DNA from: Clostridium sartagoforme
Lineage (GTDB): Bacteria; Bacillota; Clostridia; Clostridiales; Clostridiaceae
Assembly (NCBI RefSeq): GCF_004794105.1
Contig: NZ_SRYR01000001.1
Location: forward strand, 682,001 to 746,000
DNA: 64,000 bases
Direction of reading: 5' to 3'
The first letter of the stretch is position 1. Each line of letters begins with the position of its first letter. This document shows positions 1 through 9,179 of this stretch, piece after piece. A program made the position numbers and the translations under genes. Under the pieces are notes generated by a model. It was not told the DNA's origin. It saw nothing but the letters and a program-made list of their open reading frames with translations, and did not search any database.

Positions 1-331
1 TGCATCAAATCCAGTAATAATAGAAGAAGCTTTTGTTCCAGTTGGAGAAGAGATATTTGTAAATTTAAGTGATGAAAATTCAAAAAGATATGTAAAGCTA
101 AATTTATCTTTAAGCTATGATAAAAGAAATAAAGATTTAGCTGCAGAAATTGAACAAAAACAAGTAGTTATAAGAGATGTAGCTATATTTTATATTAAAT
201 CTTGCAAAGCTAAAGACTTTGAACCTGCAAATGAAGCTAGACTAAAGGGTGATTTAATATCTAGAATTAATGCAAAGCTAACTACAGGTGTATTAAAGGA
301 TGTTTATATTAGTGATATTATAGTTCAATAG
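1..331 (+). CDS. fliL: Flagellar basal-body protein FliL, C-terminal part
   Basis: The frame is open from base 2 to a TAG stop at 329-331 and is cut at its 5' end by the window edge. About 109 residues remain. They include an acidic start, the segment KRYVKLNLSLSYDK, and the ending KDVYISDIIVQ, which fit the periplasmic FliL domain with its alternating strands. FliL is a single-pass membrane protein near the stator ring that helps stabilise motor function. Its position 16 bp before a fliO-like gene is the usual one in clostridial flagellar operons. The N-terminal membrane segment lies outside the window. The name rests on this sequence pattern and on gene order. Confidence 0.85.
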   Translation, partial: ASNPVIIEEAFVPVGEEIFVNLSDENSKRYVKLNLSLSYDKRNKDLAAEIEQKQVVIRDVAIFYIKSCKAKDFEPANEARLKGDLISRINAKLTTGVLKDVYISDIIVQ

Positions 332-347
332 AGAAAGTAGGTTAATA

Positions 348-716
348 ATGGATTTTATATTTTTACTGTTTAAACTAATTTTTGCATTAGCAGTAGTACT
401 TGGACTTATGTATTTATCTTTTAAATTAAGTAATAATAAGATAAGCCAGTTTAATGAAGGAAAATATATAAAAGTTCTTGAAAGAAACCAAATTTCAAAA
501 GATACTGCTATAGTAGTAGTTAAAATAGGTAAAAAGGGATATGTTCTAAGTACTTCAATTAACTCTACTAATAAAATAGATGAGCTATCTGAGGAGGAAA
601 CTTTTCTTTTAGAAGAAGAAAAGAGGATGGAAAAAGAAAAGGTAAGTAAGCAATATGAGATAGCTATTACTAATCTTAAATCTAAGATAAGTAGGTTTAA
701 GGATAAAAAGAATTAG
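348..716 (+). CDS. fliO: FliO-like flagellar export apparatus membrane protein
   Basis: This 122-residue protein has one N-terminal membrane segment (about residues 3-25, rich in F, L and V). A basic-acidic cytoplasmic part follows, with the beta-rich stretch YIKVLERNQISKDTAIVVVKIG and then a charged, Lys/Glu-rich coiled tail. That layout is typical of FliO/FliZ, which helps assemble the FliP ring of the flagellar type III export gate. FliO is poorly conserved, so the name depends mainly on topology and on its place between fliL and fliP. The start ATG follows AAGTAGG, and the stop is 13 bp before fliP. Confidence 0.8.
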   Translation: MDFIFLLFKLIFALAVVLGLMYLSFKLSNNKISQFNEGKYIKVLERNQISKDTAIVVVKIGKKGYVLSTSINSTNKIDELSEEETFLLEEEKRMEKEKVSKQYEIAITNLKSKISRFKDKKN

Positions 717-729
717 AAGGAAGATAATT

Positions 730-1500
730 ATGAAGAAAAAGAAATACTTATTTATGGTGCTATTAGTATTCACTTTAATATTTGCCTTTAATAAAAGTGT
801 TAGCGCAGAGCCTATTAATATACCAGATATAAACTTACAAGTTGGTGGAGAAAGTACATCACCACAAAGTTATGTTGATAATATTAAATTGTTAATAATA
901 CTTACAATTTTAACATTATTACCATCAATAATAATAATGATGACCTCCTTTACTAGAATAATAGTAGTATTTTCTTTTTTAAAGAATGCATTAGGAGCTC
1001 AACAATCTATTCCAAACCAAATTTTAATTGGACTAGCATTATTTTTAACTATATTTATAATGCAGCCAGTTTATTCTGAAATAAATGAAAATGCCTTTAA
1101 ACCATTTATGGATAATACAATTACTCAAGAACAGGCAATGGAGGCAGGAAGCAAACCTCTTAGAGAATTTATGCTTAAACAAACTAGACAAAAAGACTTA
1201 GAGCTTTTTATAGAAACTTCTAAACTTAACAAAGAAGAAATAACAAAAGATAATATACCACTAACTGTTGTAATTCCAGCTTTTGCAATAAGTGAACTTA
1301 AAACAGCTTTCCAAATAGGATTCTTATTATTCTTACCATTCTTAATTATAGATATGGTAGTGGCAAGTGTTTTAATGTCAATGGGTATGTTTATGGTACC
1401 TCCTGTTATGGTATCACTACCATTTAAGTTGTTATTATTCGTTATGGTAGACGGTTGGTATCTAATGGTTAGATCATTGATAATGAGCTTTGGAGGGTAG
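730..1500 (+). CDS. fliP: Flagellar export gate protein FliP
   Basis: The 256-residue product has a cleavable-type signal peptide (basic MKKKKY, hydrophobic core, VSA at about 24-26). Four hydrophobic segments follow, with the FliP signatures TSFTRIIVVFSFLKNALG and a C-terminal region containing FLIIDMVVASVLMSMGM. FliP forms the pentameric core of the flagellar protein export gate together with FliQ and FliR. Length and motif order match the family. It starts at ATG behind GAAGGAAG and is followed 10 bp later by fliQ, so the two are probably co-translated within the operon. Confidence 0.97.
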   Translation: MKKKKYLFMVLLVFTLIFAFNKSVSAEPINIPDINLQVGGESTSPQSYVDNIKLLIILTILTLLPSIIIMMTSFTRIIVVFSFLKNALGAQQSIPNQILIGLALFLTIFIMQPVYSEINENAFKPFMDNTITQEQAMEAGSKPLREFMLKQTRQKDLELFIETSKLNKEEITKDNIPLTVVIPAFAISELKTAFQIGFLLFLPFLIIDMVVASVLMSMGMFMVPPVMVSLPFKLLLFVMVDGWYLMVRSLIMSFGG

Positions 1501-1510
1501 GTGAGAAAAA

Positions 1511-1780
1511 ATGAGTGAGAGTTTAATAATAGGTATTACAAAAGATGCATTGATGACATCTTTAAAAGTGGCAGGACCTATTCTTTTAGTTTCTATTTTA
1601 ATTGGATTAATAATAAGTATTTTTCAAGCAACTACTCAAATTCAAGAACAAACCTTAACCTTTGTTCCTAAGCTTATTGGAATTGCATTTACTGGTTTAT
1701 TTTTAGCTAGTTTTATGCTTCAAACCCTAGTAGGTTTTACTGAAAGAATTTTCGAACTTATTATTAAAGTATCTACTTAG
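1511..1780 (+). CDS. fliQ: Flagellar export gate protein FliQ
   Basis: This is an 89-residue protein with two hydrophobic helices (about residues 15-40 and 52-78). Between them is the conserved segment ISIFQATTQIQEQTLTFVPK, which is diagnostic of FliQ. Four FliQ subunits surround the FliP-FliR core of the export gate. The size is normal for the family. It begins at ATG after GTAGGTGAG, and its stop is followed 11 bp later by the fliR-flhB fusion. Confidence 0.97.
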   Translation: MSESLIIGITKDALMTSLKVAGPILLVSILIGLIISIFQATTQIQEQTLTFVPKLIGIAFTGLFLASFMLQTLVGFTERIFELIIKVST

Positions 1781-1791
1781 GGGGTAGATGA

Positions 1792-3633
1792 ATGATAAAT
1801 ACAATGTATTTTTTAGCTTTATTCTTAATTTTTTTAAGAGTAACAGCATTTTTTGCAATAACTAATGTGTTCTTTCCTAATGGAACACCTAAAACTTTTA
1901 AAGCCATGTTTTCATTAATCTTTTCCTTTGCATTATTAAGTGGTGTAGATTATGGAAGCGTAAATGAAATTACAAGCAATTATTATTTAATTATTTATAT
2001 ATTTTATGAAATAGTAAATGGATTAATATTAGGATTAATATCTAATATTGCTTTTGAAGTAGTACTTATGGCTGGTAGTTTGCTAGACGTACATATAGGA
2101 TTAAGTATGGTTAATACAATGGATCCTAATAGTAAAGCCAATACTACAATAACAGGAAACTTGCTTCACTATGTGGCCTTAATTATATTCTTTATTGTAG
2201 ATGGACATCATATGTTAATTAAGTCATTATTGGAAAGTTTTATTACCCTGCCAATGGGAAATGGACTTTTACATGCTGAAACCATGAGTACTCTTATTGA
2301 GATAATAGCAAATTATTTTGCTATAGGTTTGAAAATAGCAATACCAATAGTATTGATTATGATAATGACAGATATAGCTATGGGACTTGTATCAAGGGCT
2401 GTTCCTCAAATAAATGTTATGATTCTTGGAATGCCTGTAAAGATGCTTGTAGGAATATTAGCTATATGTGTATCACTACCAATAATTATTAAATTATTTA
2501 TTAGTAGTATAAGTTACCTGCCAGATATTTTTAGAAAGATAATTACTACTGTTCCTTTAATTATGTTTATAGGAGCAGATGAAAGAACAGAAGAAGCAAC
2601 TCCTAAAAAGAAAAGTGATTCTAGAAAAAAAGGACAGATTCCAAGAAGTAAGGATGTTGGACTAGCTATAACTTTAGTTGCTACAACTTTAGTAATAGTA
2701 GCATTAAGTGGATTTATAGTTTCAGCTTTAAAGAATAATGTAATATATTTCTTAGGTGATTTAGGAACTATGGAAGTAACTGAAAATAGCTTAAATAGTA
2801 TTAATTTATTGGTTATAAGTAAGGGGCTAATTACTATAATGCCAGTTGTTCTTCCTATAATGATAGCAGGTGTCTTTGCTAGTTTAATCCAATCTGGATT
2901 TTTAGTAGTTAAAGATGCAATTAAGCCTTCTTTTGGAAAGTTAAATCCAATTAATGGTTTTAAGAATATGTTTTCTAAAAAAGCTTTAGTAGAACTTGTT
3001 AAGAACTTAATAATGATAAGCGTAGTAATTTATATTGCATATTCATACATAAGTACAAACTTTGATAAAATCATGCAAGTTGGGAATTTATATCTTCCAA
3101 CATTAGGAGTGGAAGTTAAATCATTAATAGTTGGACTCTTCGTAAAAATTTGTATATTACTAGTAGTAATTGCAATTATAGATTACGTAGTACAATTTCT
3201 TCTTTTTCAAAAGGAAATTAGAATGACTAAGCAAGAAGTGAAAGAAGAGTATAAGCAAATGGAAGGGGATCCACAAATAAAATCTAAGATAAAACAAAGA
3301 CAAAGAGAAATGTCGCAAAGAAGAATGATGCAATCTGTTGGTGATGCAACAGTTGTAATAACAAACCCAACTCATTTAGCAATAGCTATAAAGTATGAGG
3401 AAGGAAAAATGGAAGCTCCTAAAGTTATAGCTAAGGGAGCAGATAATATTGCATTAAGGATAAAAGAAAAGGCATTGGAGTATAAAGTGCCGATAATTGA
3501 GAACAAACCTTTAGCAAGGCTGATATATGATTCTGTAGAAATAGATAGCGATATACCTCAAGATATGTATCAAGCAGTAGCAGAAGTCTTAGCTATGGTA
3601 TTTAAACTAGAAAAAAATAAGAAGAAGAACTAG
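1792..3633 (+). CDS. fliR/flhB: FliR-FlhB fusion, flagellar export gate and substrate-specificity switch
   Basis: One 613-residue reading frame joins two normally separate export proteins. Residues 1 to about 258 are FliR, a multi-span membrane protein with VHIGLSMVNTMDP and a hydrophobic C-terminus. From about residue 262 the FlhB start motif ADERTEEATPKKKSDSRKKG appears, followed by four hydrophobic segments. The cytoplasmic FlhB domain carries the self-cleavage motif N525-P526-T527-H528. Cleavage there switches export from rod/hook to filament substrates in studied FlhB proteins. No stop or frameshift is seen at the junction. Fused FliR-FlhB is known in clostridia, so this supports the taxonomic call. 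A GGGGTAG ribosome site precedes ATG. Confidence 0.96.
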   Translation: MINTMYFLALFLIFLRVTAFFAITNVFFPNGTPKTFKAMFSLIFSFALLSGVDYGSVNEITSNYYLIIYIFYEIVNGLILGLISNIAFEVVLMAGSLLDVHIGLSMVNTMDPNSKANTTITGNLLHYVALIIFFIVDGHHMLIKSLLESFITLPMGNGLLHAETMSTLIEIIANYFAIGLKIAIPIVLIMIMTDIAMGLVSRAVPQINVMILGMPVKMLVGILAICVSLPIIIKLFISSISYLPDIFRKIITTVPLIMFIGADERTEEATPKKKSDSRKKGQIPRSKDVGLAITLVATTLVIVALSGFIVSALKNNVIYFLGDLGTMEVTENSLNSINLLVISKGLITIMPVVLPIMIAGVFASLIQSGFLVVKDAIKPSFGKLNPINGFKNMFSKKALVELVKNLIMISVVIYIAYSYISTNFDKIMQVGNLYLPTLGVEVKSLIVGLFVKICILLVVIAIIDYVVQFLLFQKEIRMTKQEVKEEYKQMEGDPQIKSKIKQRQREMSQRRMMQSVGDATVVITNPTHLAIAIKYEEGKMEAPKVIAKGADNIALRIKEKALEYKVPIIENKPLARLIYDSVEIDSDIPQDMYQAVAEVLAMVFKLEKNKKKN

Positions 3634-3654
3634 ACAATAAAGGATGGGATAGGT

Positions 3655-5715
3655 TTGCTTGAAAACAATAAATTTAACTTAAAAAAGAATACGGATATAA
3701 TAGTAGCCTTCGCAGTACTTGGTATTGTACTTATGATAATAGTACCTCTTCCATCAGCCTTATTAGACATATTGCTAGCATTTAATATTACATTATCTGC
3801 TGTAGTATTAATGATAACTATGTTTACTACAAATGTATTACAATTGTCAGTATTCCCAACTTTACTACTTGTTACAACATTACTTAGGCTAGGATTAAAT
3901 ATATCCTCAACAAGACTTATCTTAAGTGAAGGAAATGCAGGAAAAATTATTGAAGCCTTTGGTGAATTTGTTATAGGTGGAAATTATGTAGTTGGAATAA
4001 TTATATTCTTAATTATAGTTATTATACAATTCGTAGTTATTACTAGTGGGGCAGGTAGGGTATCAGAAGTATCAGCTAGATTTACTTTAGATGCTATGCC
4101 AGGAAAACAAATGAGTATAGATGCAGATTTAAATGCAGGTTTAATAGATGAAGCTATGGCAAGAAAAAGAAGAGAAGATCTTCAATCAGAAGCTGACTTT
4201 TATGGATCTATGGATGGTGCATCTAAATTCGTAAAAGGAGATGCTATAGCAGGTATAATTATAACTATTATAAATATAATAGCAGGCATAATTATTGGTG
4301 TTATGGGCGGTATGGACTTTCTTCAAGCTGGAGAATTATATACTAGATTAACTATAGGTGATGGACTTGTAAGCCAAGTTCCAGCACTATTAATATCAAC
4401 AGCATCAGGTATATTAGTAACTAGATCTGGAAGCTCTGATAACTTTGGTAAGACTTTCAGTAGACAACTTACTGCTTTCCCAGTAGCACTTGGAATAGTA
4501 TCAGCAGTAATGTTCTTCCTAGCTTTAATACCTGGAATGCCAATGTTTCCGTTTTTACTAGCTGCAGTGGCTGGAGGAGTTGCTACATATTTATTAATTA
4601 AGGAAGAACAAAAAACTAAGGAGCAAGAGCTTCAAAGAGTAGAAGAAGAATATACAGAACTTGAAAAAAAAGAGCCGGAAAATGTTATGAGTTTAATTTC
4701 TGTTGAACCTATGGAGGTAGAAATAGGTTATGGTTTAATACCTCTTGCTGATGAATCAACAGGTGGAGATTTACTTCAAAGAATTGCATCTGTTAGAAGA
4801 CAATGTGCAATTGAAATGGGAATAGTAGTTCAACCAATTAGAATAAGAGATAATCTTCAATTAAAGACAAATGAATATGTAATTAAGATAAGAGGAACTG
4901 TAATAGCTTCAGCTGAACTTATGGCAAGTATGTTACTATGCATGGATCCATCAGGAGAAAATACTCAAATAGCAGGTATTAGAACTGTTGAACCTACATT
5001 TAATTTGCCAGCAGTATGGATAAATAAAGATCAAAGGGAAGAAGCAGAAATTAAAGGATTAACAGTAGTTGATCCAACAACAGTTATGGTTACTCACTTA
5101 ACTGAAACTATTAAAGCACATTCATATGAATTACTTGGAAGACAAGAAGTTCAATTAATAGTTGAAAATACTAAGGAAAAATATAGTGCTGTAGTAGATG
5201 AACTTATACCAGATTTAATGACAATAGGTGAGCTTCAAAAAATTCTACAAAACCTTTTAAGAGAAAAAGTTCCTATAAAAGATATGGTTACTATAATGGA
5301 ATCATTAGCTGATAATTCAAGATTAACTAAGGATTTAGAATTATTAACAGAGTACGTTAGATTCTCTCTAGCTAGAACTATTTGTAATACAATTATTGAT
5401 GAAGATAAGAGTATCACAGTTGTAACATTATCAGCTCAAATTGAAGAAATAGTTTCGGCCAATACACAAAAATCTATACAAGGATCCTTCCCAGCAGTAG
5501 ATCCTGATACAACAACTAAGATTTTAAATAGTGTAAGAGATACTATAGATAGGGTTTATTTCTATAATAATCAACCAGTTATATTAGTATCACCAAATAT
5601 AAGACCTGTTTTTAGAAAGTTAATAGAAATGGTATTTCCACATGTAATGGTAATTTCATTAAATGAAATACCAAATGATGTTGAAATAAAAACTGAAGGA
5701 GTTGTATCACTATAA
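3655..5715 (+). CDS. flhA: Flagellar export gate protein FlhA
   Basis: The 686-residue product has an N-terminal membrane half with about eight hydrophobic spans (residues about 15-320). It includes the FHIPEP-family signature SEVSARFTLDAMPGKQMSIDADL, and the next loop holds RKRREDLQSEADFYGSMDGASKFVKGDA. A linker rich in Glu/Lys (about 320-345) leads to a cytoplasmic C-terminal half that forms the nonameric docking ring for export chaperones. The start is TTG, supported by the upstream GGATGGGATAGG and by the Met-Leu-Glu start typical of the family. The stop overlaps the flhF start by one base. Confidence 0.97.
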   Translation: MLENNKFNLKKNTDIIVAFAVLGIVLMIIVPLPSALLDILLAFNITLSAVVLMITMFTTNVLQLSVFPTLLLVTTLLRLGLNISSTRLILSEGNAGKIIEAFGEFVIGGNYVVGIIIFLIIVIIQFVVITSGAGRVSEVSARFTLDAMPGKQMSIDADLNAGLIDEAMARKRREDLQSEADFYGSMDGASKFVKGDAIAGIIITIINIIAGIIIGVMGGMDFLQAGELYTRLTIGDGLVSQVPALLISTASGILVTRSGSSDNFGKTFSRQLTAFPVALGIVSAVMFFLALIPGMPMFPFLLAAVAGGVATYLLIKEEQKTKEQELQRVEEEYTELEKKEPENVMSLISVEPMEVEIGYGLIPLADESTGGDLLQRIASVRRQCAIEMGIVVQPIRIRDNLQLKTNEYVIKIRGTVIASAELMASMLLCMDPSGENTQIAGIRTVEPTFNLPAVWINKDQREEAEIKGLTVVDPTTVMVTHLTETIKAHSYELLGRQEVQLIVENTKEKYSAVVDELIPDLMTIGELQKILQNLLREKVPIKDMVTIMESLADNSRLTKDLELLTEYVRFSLARTICNTIIDEDKSITVVTLSAQIEEIVSANTQKSIQGSFPAVDPDTTTKILNSVRDTIDRVYFYNNQPVILVSPNIRPVFRKLIEMVFPHVMVISLNEIPNDVEIKTEGVVSL

Positions 5716-6878
5716 TGCTTATTAAGAAATACTTAGTAAAAAATATGAATGAAGCTATGACGAGAATTAGATATGAATTAGGTAAGGATGCTATTATTAT
5801 AAGTCAAAGAAAAGTAAGGGAGTCAGGTGTAAAAGGATATTTTAAACCTAAGCTCATAGAAGTCACAGCTGCTTTAGAAAATAGCAAAGTAGATAAGAAA
5901 AAAAGTAAGAAAGTTTCAGAGGTAGATAATTTTAAGGACTCATTAAATAGCATAAAGAGTATTTTTGAAAAAGAGGAAGTTAAAGCTCATATAGATAGAA
6001 GTGTTGAAATAGAAAAGCCTAGTATTTCAGAAAAAGCGGATACTAAAAAAGATGAGGCTTTAAAGGATGAAGTAAAGGAAATCAAGGAATTATTAAATAA
6101 AGTTATTAAAAATACCAATAAAGAAAAAGAAGCTTTAGTAGCTGTTGATTTTTTAAGGGATATGGATATAGAAGAAAATCTATTAGAAGATATAAACTTA
6201 GAGAATTATGAAGATATCGAGAGCTTTAAAGATGAATTAAAAGAAGTATTAAAAAGAGATATAGAAGTAGTAAATAAGGATTTAAAAGGCAATGTAGTTC
6301 TAATTGGACCTACAGGAGTAGGAAAGACCACAACTATTGCAAAGCTAGCTGGTAGACTTGCTCTTATTGAAAAGAAGAAGGTTGGCTTAATTACAATAGA
6401 TACTTATAGAATAGGTGCTGTAGAGCAATTAAAAACTTATGCAGAAATTATGAATATACCATTTAAAGTAGTAATTACATTAAAGGAAATGGAAGAAGCA
6501 ATTAATTCTTTATCGGGTTGTGATGTTGTTTTAGTTGATACAACAGGCAGAAGCAGCAAAAATACTATGCAAATATCAGAACTTAGAGCTTTTATCCAAA
6601 AGGTTAATTCAAGCAATATTTCCTTGGTAATAAGTGGAACAACTAAGAATAAAGATATTGATGCTATATTAAGTGGATATGGAGAAATAAACTACGAAGA
6701 TACAATAGTTACTAAGCTTGATGAAACTACTTCTTACGGATGCCTTTATAATATAGCGAAGAAATCTAGCAAGCCTATATCTTATATTACTGTTGGACAA
6801 AACGTTCCTGATGATATTAAGGTACCTAGTAAAGATGAAATTATAAAACTTATTCTTGGGGAGGAATCGGTATGCTAG
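5715..6878 (+). CDS. flhF: Flagellar placement GTPase FlhF
   Basis: This 387-residue protein is an SRP-family GTPase. An N-terminal variable part begins MLIKKYLVKNMNEAMTRIRYELG, typical of FlhF, and a charged linker follows. The NG domain has the P-loop GPTGVGKTTT (from residue 198), then DTYRIGAVEQLKTYAEI, the DTTGR motif and TKLDET. FlhF sets the position and number of flagella, usually with FlhG. Its ATG overlaps the flhA stop by one base, and its end overlaps flhG by 7 bp. This indicates translational coupling. Confidence 0.96.
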   Translation: MLIKKYLVKNMNEAMTRIRYELGKDAIIISQRKVRESGVKGYFKPKLIEVTAALENSKVDKKKSKKVSEVDNFKDSLNSIKSIFEKEEVKAHIDRSVEIEKPSISEKADTKKDEALKDEVKEIKELLNKVIKNTNKEKEALVAVDFLRDMDIEENLLEDINLENYEDIESFKDELKEVLKRDIEVVNKDLKGNVVLIGPTGVGKTTTIAKLAGRLALIEKKKVGLITIDTYRIGAVEQLKTYAEIMNIPFKVVITLKEMEEAINSLSGCDVVLVDTTGRSSKNTMQISELRAFIQKVNSSNISLVISGTTKNKDIDAILSGYGEINYEDTIVTKLDETTSYGCLYNIAKKSSKPISYITVGQNVPDDIKVPSKDEIIKLILGEESVC

Positions 6879-7735
6879 ACCAAGCTGAAAGCTTAAGAAG
6901 ACTTGCAAATGGTAGTACTAGTAATATAGAAAGAAAAAAATCAAAGATTATTACTATTACTTCAGGTAAAGGTGGAGTAGGTAAAAGCAATTTTGTAGTA
7001 AATTTAGCTATAAGCCTAGTAAGAAAAGGGAAAAAGGTTTTAGTATTTGATGCTGATATAGGTATGGGAAATGATGATGTGTTAATGGGAATTTATCCAA
7101 AGCATAATGTTTTAGATTTGATAAATGGAAACTTATCAATAGAAGATGTTATAGTAGAGGGGCCAGAAGGGGTTAACCTTTTGCCAGGAGGAAGTGGTCT
7201 TAATAATATAGAAGATTTACAACAAAATCAAAGAGATTTATTTTTAAAGAAAATAGAAATGTTAGAAGGTTTTGATTACATATTCATTGACACTGGAGCT
7301 GGAATAAGTAGAAGTGTTTTAGCATTTATTGCTTGCTCAGATGAGGTTGTACTTGTTACTACTCCAGAGCCAACATCATTAACAGATGGATATAGCTTAT
7401 TAAAGGCAGTAAATCATTTTAAGATTAAAAGTAAGGCAAGTATAGTTGTAAATAAAGTTTTTGATAAAAAAGAAGGAGAAGTAACATTCTCTAAGTTTAA
7501 AACAGCAGTAAATAGATTTTTAACTTTAGATATAGACTATTTAGGATATATTTATGAAGATAAAAAATTGACTATGTCTGTAAGAAATCAATTGCCTTTT
7601 GTTATAGGATATCCAAACTGTGATGCTTCAAGATGTATAGAAGCAATAACATCAAAAATAGTTGGAAAAGAAAAACAAGAAGTAGGAATTGGTGTACAAG
7701 GGTTATTTAAAAAATTATTTAGTATTTTTTCATAG
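6872..7735 (+). CDS. flhG: Flagellar number regulator FlhG/FleN (MinD-like ATPase)
   Basis: The product is 287 residues. It has a deviant Walker A motif SGKGGVGKSNF starting near residue 31, the switch region DADIGMGNDDVLMG, and the Walker B-like stretch YIFIDTGAGIS. This is the MinD/ParA fold of FlhG (FleN, YlxH). It stimulates the FlhF GTPase and limits flagellar number. The N-terminus DQAESLRRL matches the short FlhF-activating segment of the family. The gene overlaps flhF by 7 bp and is followed after 9 bp by the PilZ gene. Confidence 0.95.
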   Translation: MLDQAESLRRLANGSTSNIERKKSKIITITSGKGGVGKSNFVVNLAISLVRKGKKVLVFDADIGMGNDDVLMGIYPKHNVLDLINGNLSIEDVIVEGPEGVNLLPGGSGLNNIEDLQQNQRDLFLKKIEMLEGFDYIFIDTGAGISRSVLAFIACSDEVVLVTTPEPTSLTDGYSLLKAVNHFKIKSKASIVVNKVFDKKEGEVTFSKFKTAVNRFLTLDIDYLGYIYEDKKLTMSVRNQLPFVIGYPNCDASRCIEAITSKIVGKEKQEVGIGVQGLFKKLFSIFS

Positions 7736-7744
7736 GGGGTAAAT

Positions 7745-8413
7745 ATGTCAAATATAAAGCTAGAGATAAATTGTGTTATAGATATATTATTTGAAAATAA
7801 TGTATATAAATCAACTATTCAAGATGTTAAAGAAGGGGAATTTTTAATTGCAGTGCCTGTAAATGATGGGATTTACTTAACTCTAAATGAAGGAGATGAG
7901 CTTCAACAGATAATTTATGATGGTAATGGTAATGTATTTGGTTATAAATCAAAAGTTTTAGGAAGATATGTTGAAGAAGAAAAGCCTTATTATAGATTAA
8001 GTTTTCCTTATTCTATTACTAAAATACAAAGAAGAGATTATGTTAGAGTTGATATAGTACAAATAATTAATTATGTTAATGAAAAAGAAATAGAAGACGA
8101 CCTTAAAGAAAATTCAAAGAAAGCTGAAGTAATAAAAAAAGAAAAATATAAAAATGCTATGATATTAGACTTAAGTGGTGGTGGAATGAGAGTTAAGATA
8201 AATGATTCTATTAAGCTTAATGATACTATAATAGCTAGTTTGAAATATGAAGATGATGAGATAGAAGTAAAGGGAGAGGTTATTAGAATAGCAAAAGCTG
8301 AAGATAAAGGCTTTGTTTGTGGAGTGACCTTTGTAGATATTAGTAATTCTACAAGAGAAAAAATTATTAGAACTGTATTTAAGATTATGAGAAAGCAAAG
8401 AGAACTTATATAA
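7745..8413 (+). CDS. YcgR/YpfA-like PilZ-domain c-di-GMP receptor
   Basis: This 222-residue protein has an N-terminal beta-barrel part (YcgR_2/YpfA-type). A PilZ domain follows, with the c-di-GMP contact motif QRRDYVRVD near residue 97 and the second motif DLSGGGMRV near residue 142. Such proteins slow or stop the flagellar motor when cyclic di-GMP rises. Encoding it between flhG and fliA suggests it acts directly on flagellar function here. The ribosome site GGGGGTAAAT precedes ATG. Which motor partner it contacts cannot be read from the sequence. Confidence 0.9.
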   Translation: MSNIKLEINCVIDILFENNVYKSTIQDVKEGEFLIAVPVNDGIYLTLNEGDELQQIIYDGNGNVFGYKSKVLGRYVEEEKPYYRLSFPYSITKIQRRDYVRVDIVQIINYVNEKEIEDDLKENSKKAEVIKKEKYKNAMILDLSGGGMRVKINDSIKLNDTIIASLKYEDDEIEVKGEVIRIAKAEDKGFVCGVTFVDISNSTREKIIRTVFKIMRKQRELI

Positions 8414-8437
8414 GGAGTTTTTTAGGAGGTAAAAATC

Positions 8438-9163
8438 ATGGAATGTCAAAGCCCTCTAATTCATAAGGAAGAGATTGTTGAAAAGTATATACCATTAGTT
8501 AAGTATTTGGCATCAAGAATTATGCTTGGAAAAACAAAATACATTGAATATGAAGACTTAGTTAGCTATGGAATTGTTGGGCTTATGGATGCAATAAATA
8601 GGTATAACCCAACTAAGGGAATGAAATTCTCATCTTATGCTACTTTGAGAATAAAAGGGGCTATGATTGATGAAATAAGAAAAAATAGACCTATATCAAA
8701 GGGGGCAATGGATAAGCTTGCAAGGTATAATGAAGCCATTGAAAAATTACAAAATAAGCTTATGAGAGAGCCTTCTTTAAAAGAAATAGCATTATACCTT
8801 GGAGTTTCAGAAGAAGAGGTTTCTCAAGTTGAGAATTATATAAACTATATGTCAATAATATCCCTAGAGTCAGTAATTTATTCAGATGATGATGATGTTA
8901 CTGTAATGGAAACCTTAGAAGATAAAGAATCCATATCTCCAGAAGAATCCTTAGAATATAAGGAGAAAACTGTGATATTAGCAGAAGCTATTGAAAAGCT
9001 AAAGGATAAGGATAAATTAGTATTAAAGCTTTATTATTATGAAAGATTTACTTTAAAGGAAATAGGACAAGTACTAGAAGTATCAGAATCAAGAGTTTGT
9101 CAGCTTCATAGCAGGGCTATTAGAAACTTAAGAACTGTAATGAAGGAAATTAATTATATTTAA
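8438..9163 (+). CDS. fliA: Flagellar sigma factor FliA (sigma-28, SigD)
   Basis: The 241-residue product contains region 2 (YIPLVKYLASRIMLGKTK, then EDLVSYGIVGLMDAINRYNP and KFSSYATLRIKGAMIDEIRK), region 3 (ISKGAMDKLARYNEA) and region 4 (LKLYYYERFTLKEIGQVLEVSESRVCQLHSRAIRNLR). This is the FliA/WhiG group of sigma-70 proteins that directs late flagellar and chemotaxis genes. The start ATG follows TAGGAGG. I could not find a convincing anti-sigma gene (flgM) in the window. Confidence 0.95.
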   Translation: MECQSPLIHKEEIVEKYIPLVKYLASRIMLGKTKYIEYEDLVSYGIVGLMDAINRYNPTKGMKFSSYATLRIKGAMIDEIRKNRPISKGAMDKLARYNEAIEKLQNKLMREPSLKEIALYLGVSEEEVSQVENYINYMSIISLESVIYSDDDDVTVMETLEDKESISPEESLEYKEKTVILAEAIEKLKDKDKLVLKLYYYERFTLKEIGQVLEVSESRVCQLHSRAIRNLRTVMKEINYI

Positions 9164-9179
9164 TTAAGGAGTGATAATA

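Noticed and set aside
3160..3375. Minus-strand frame inside the fliR-flhB gene, and many similar antisense frames
   Set aside because: They have no ribosome sites and are mirror effects of the real coding strand in AT-rich genes.
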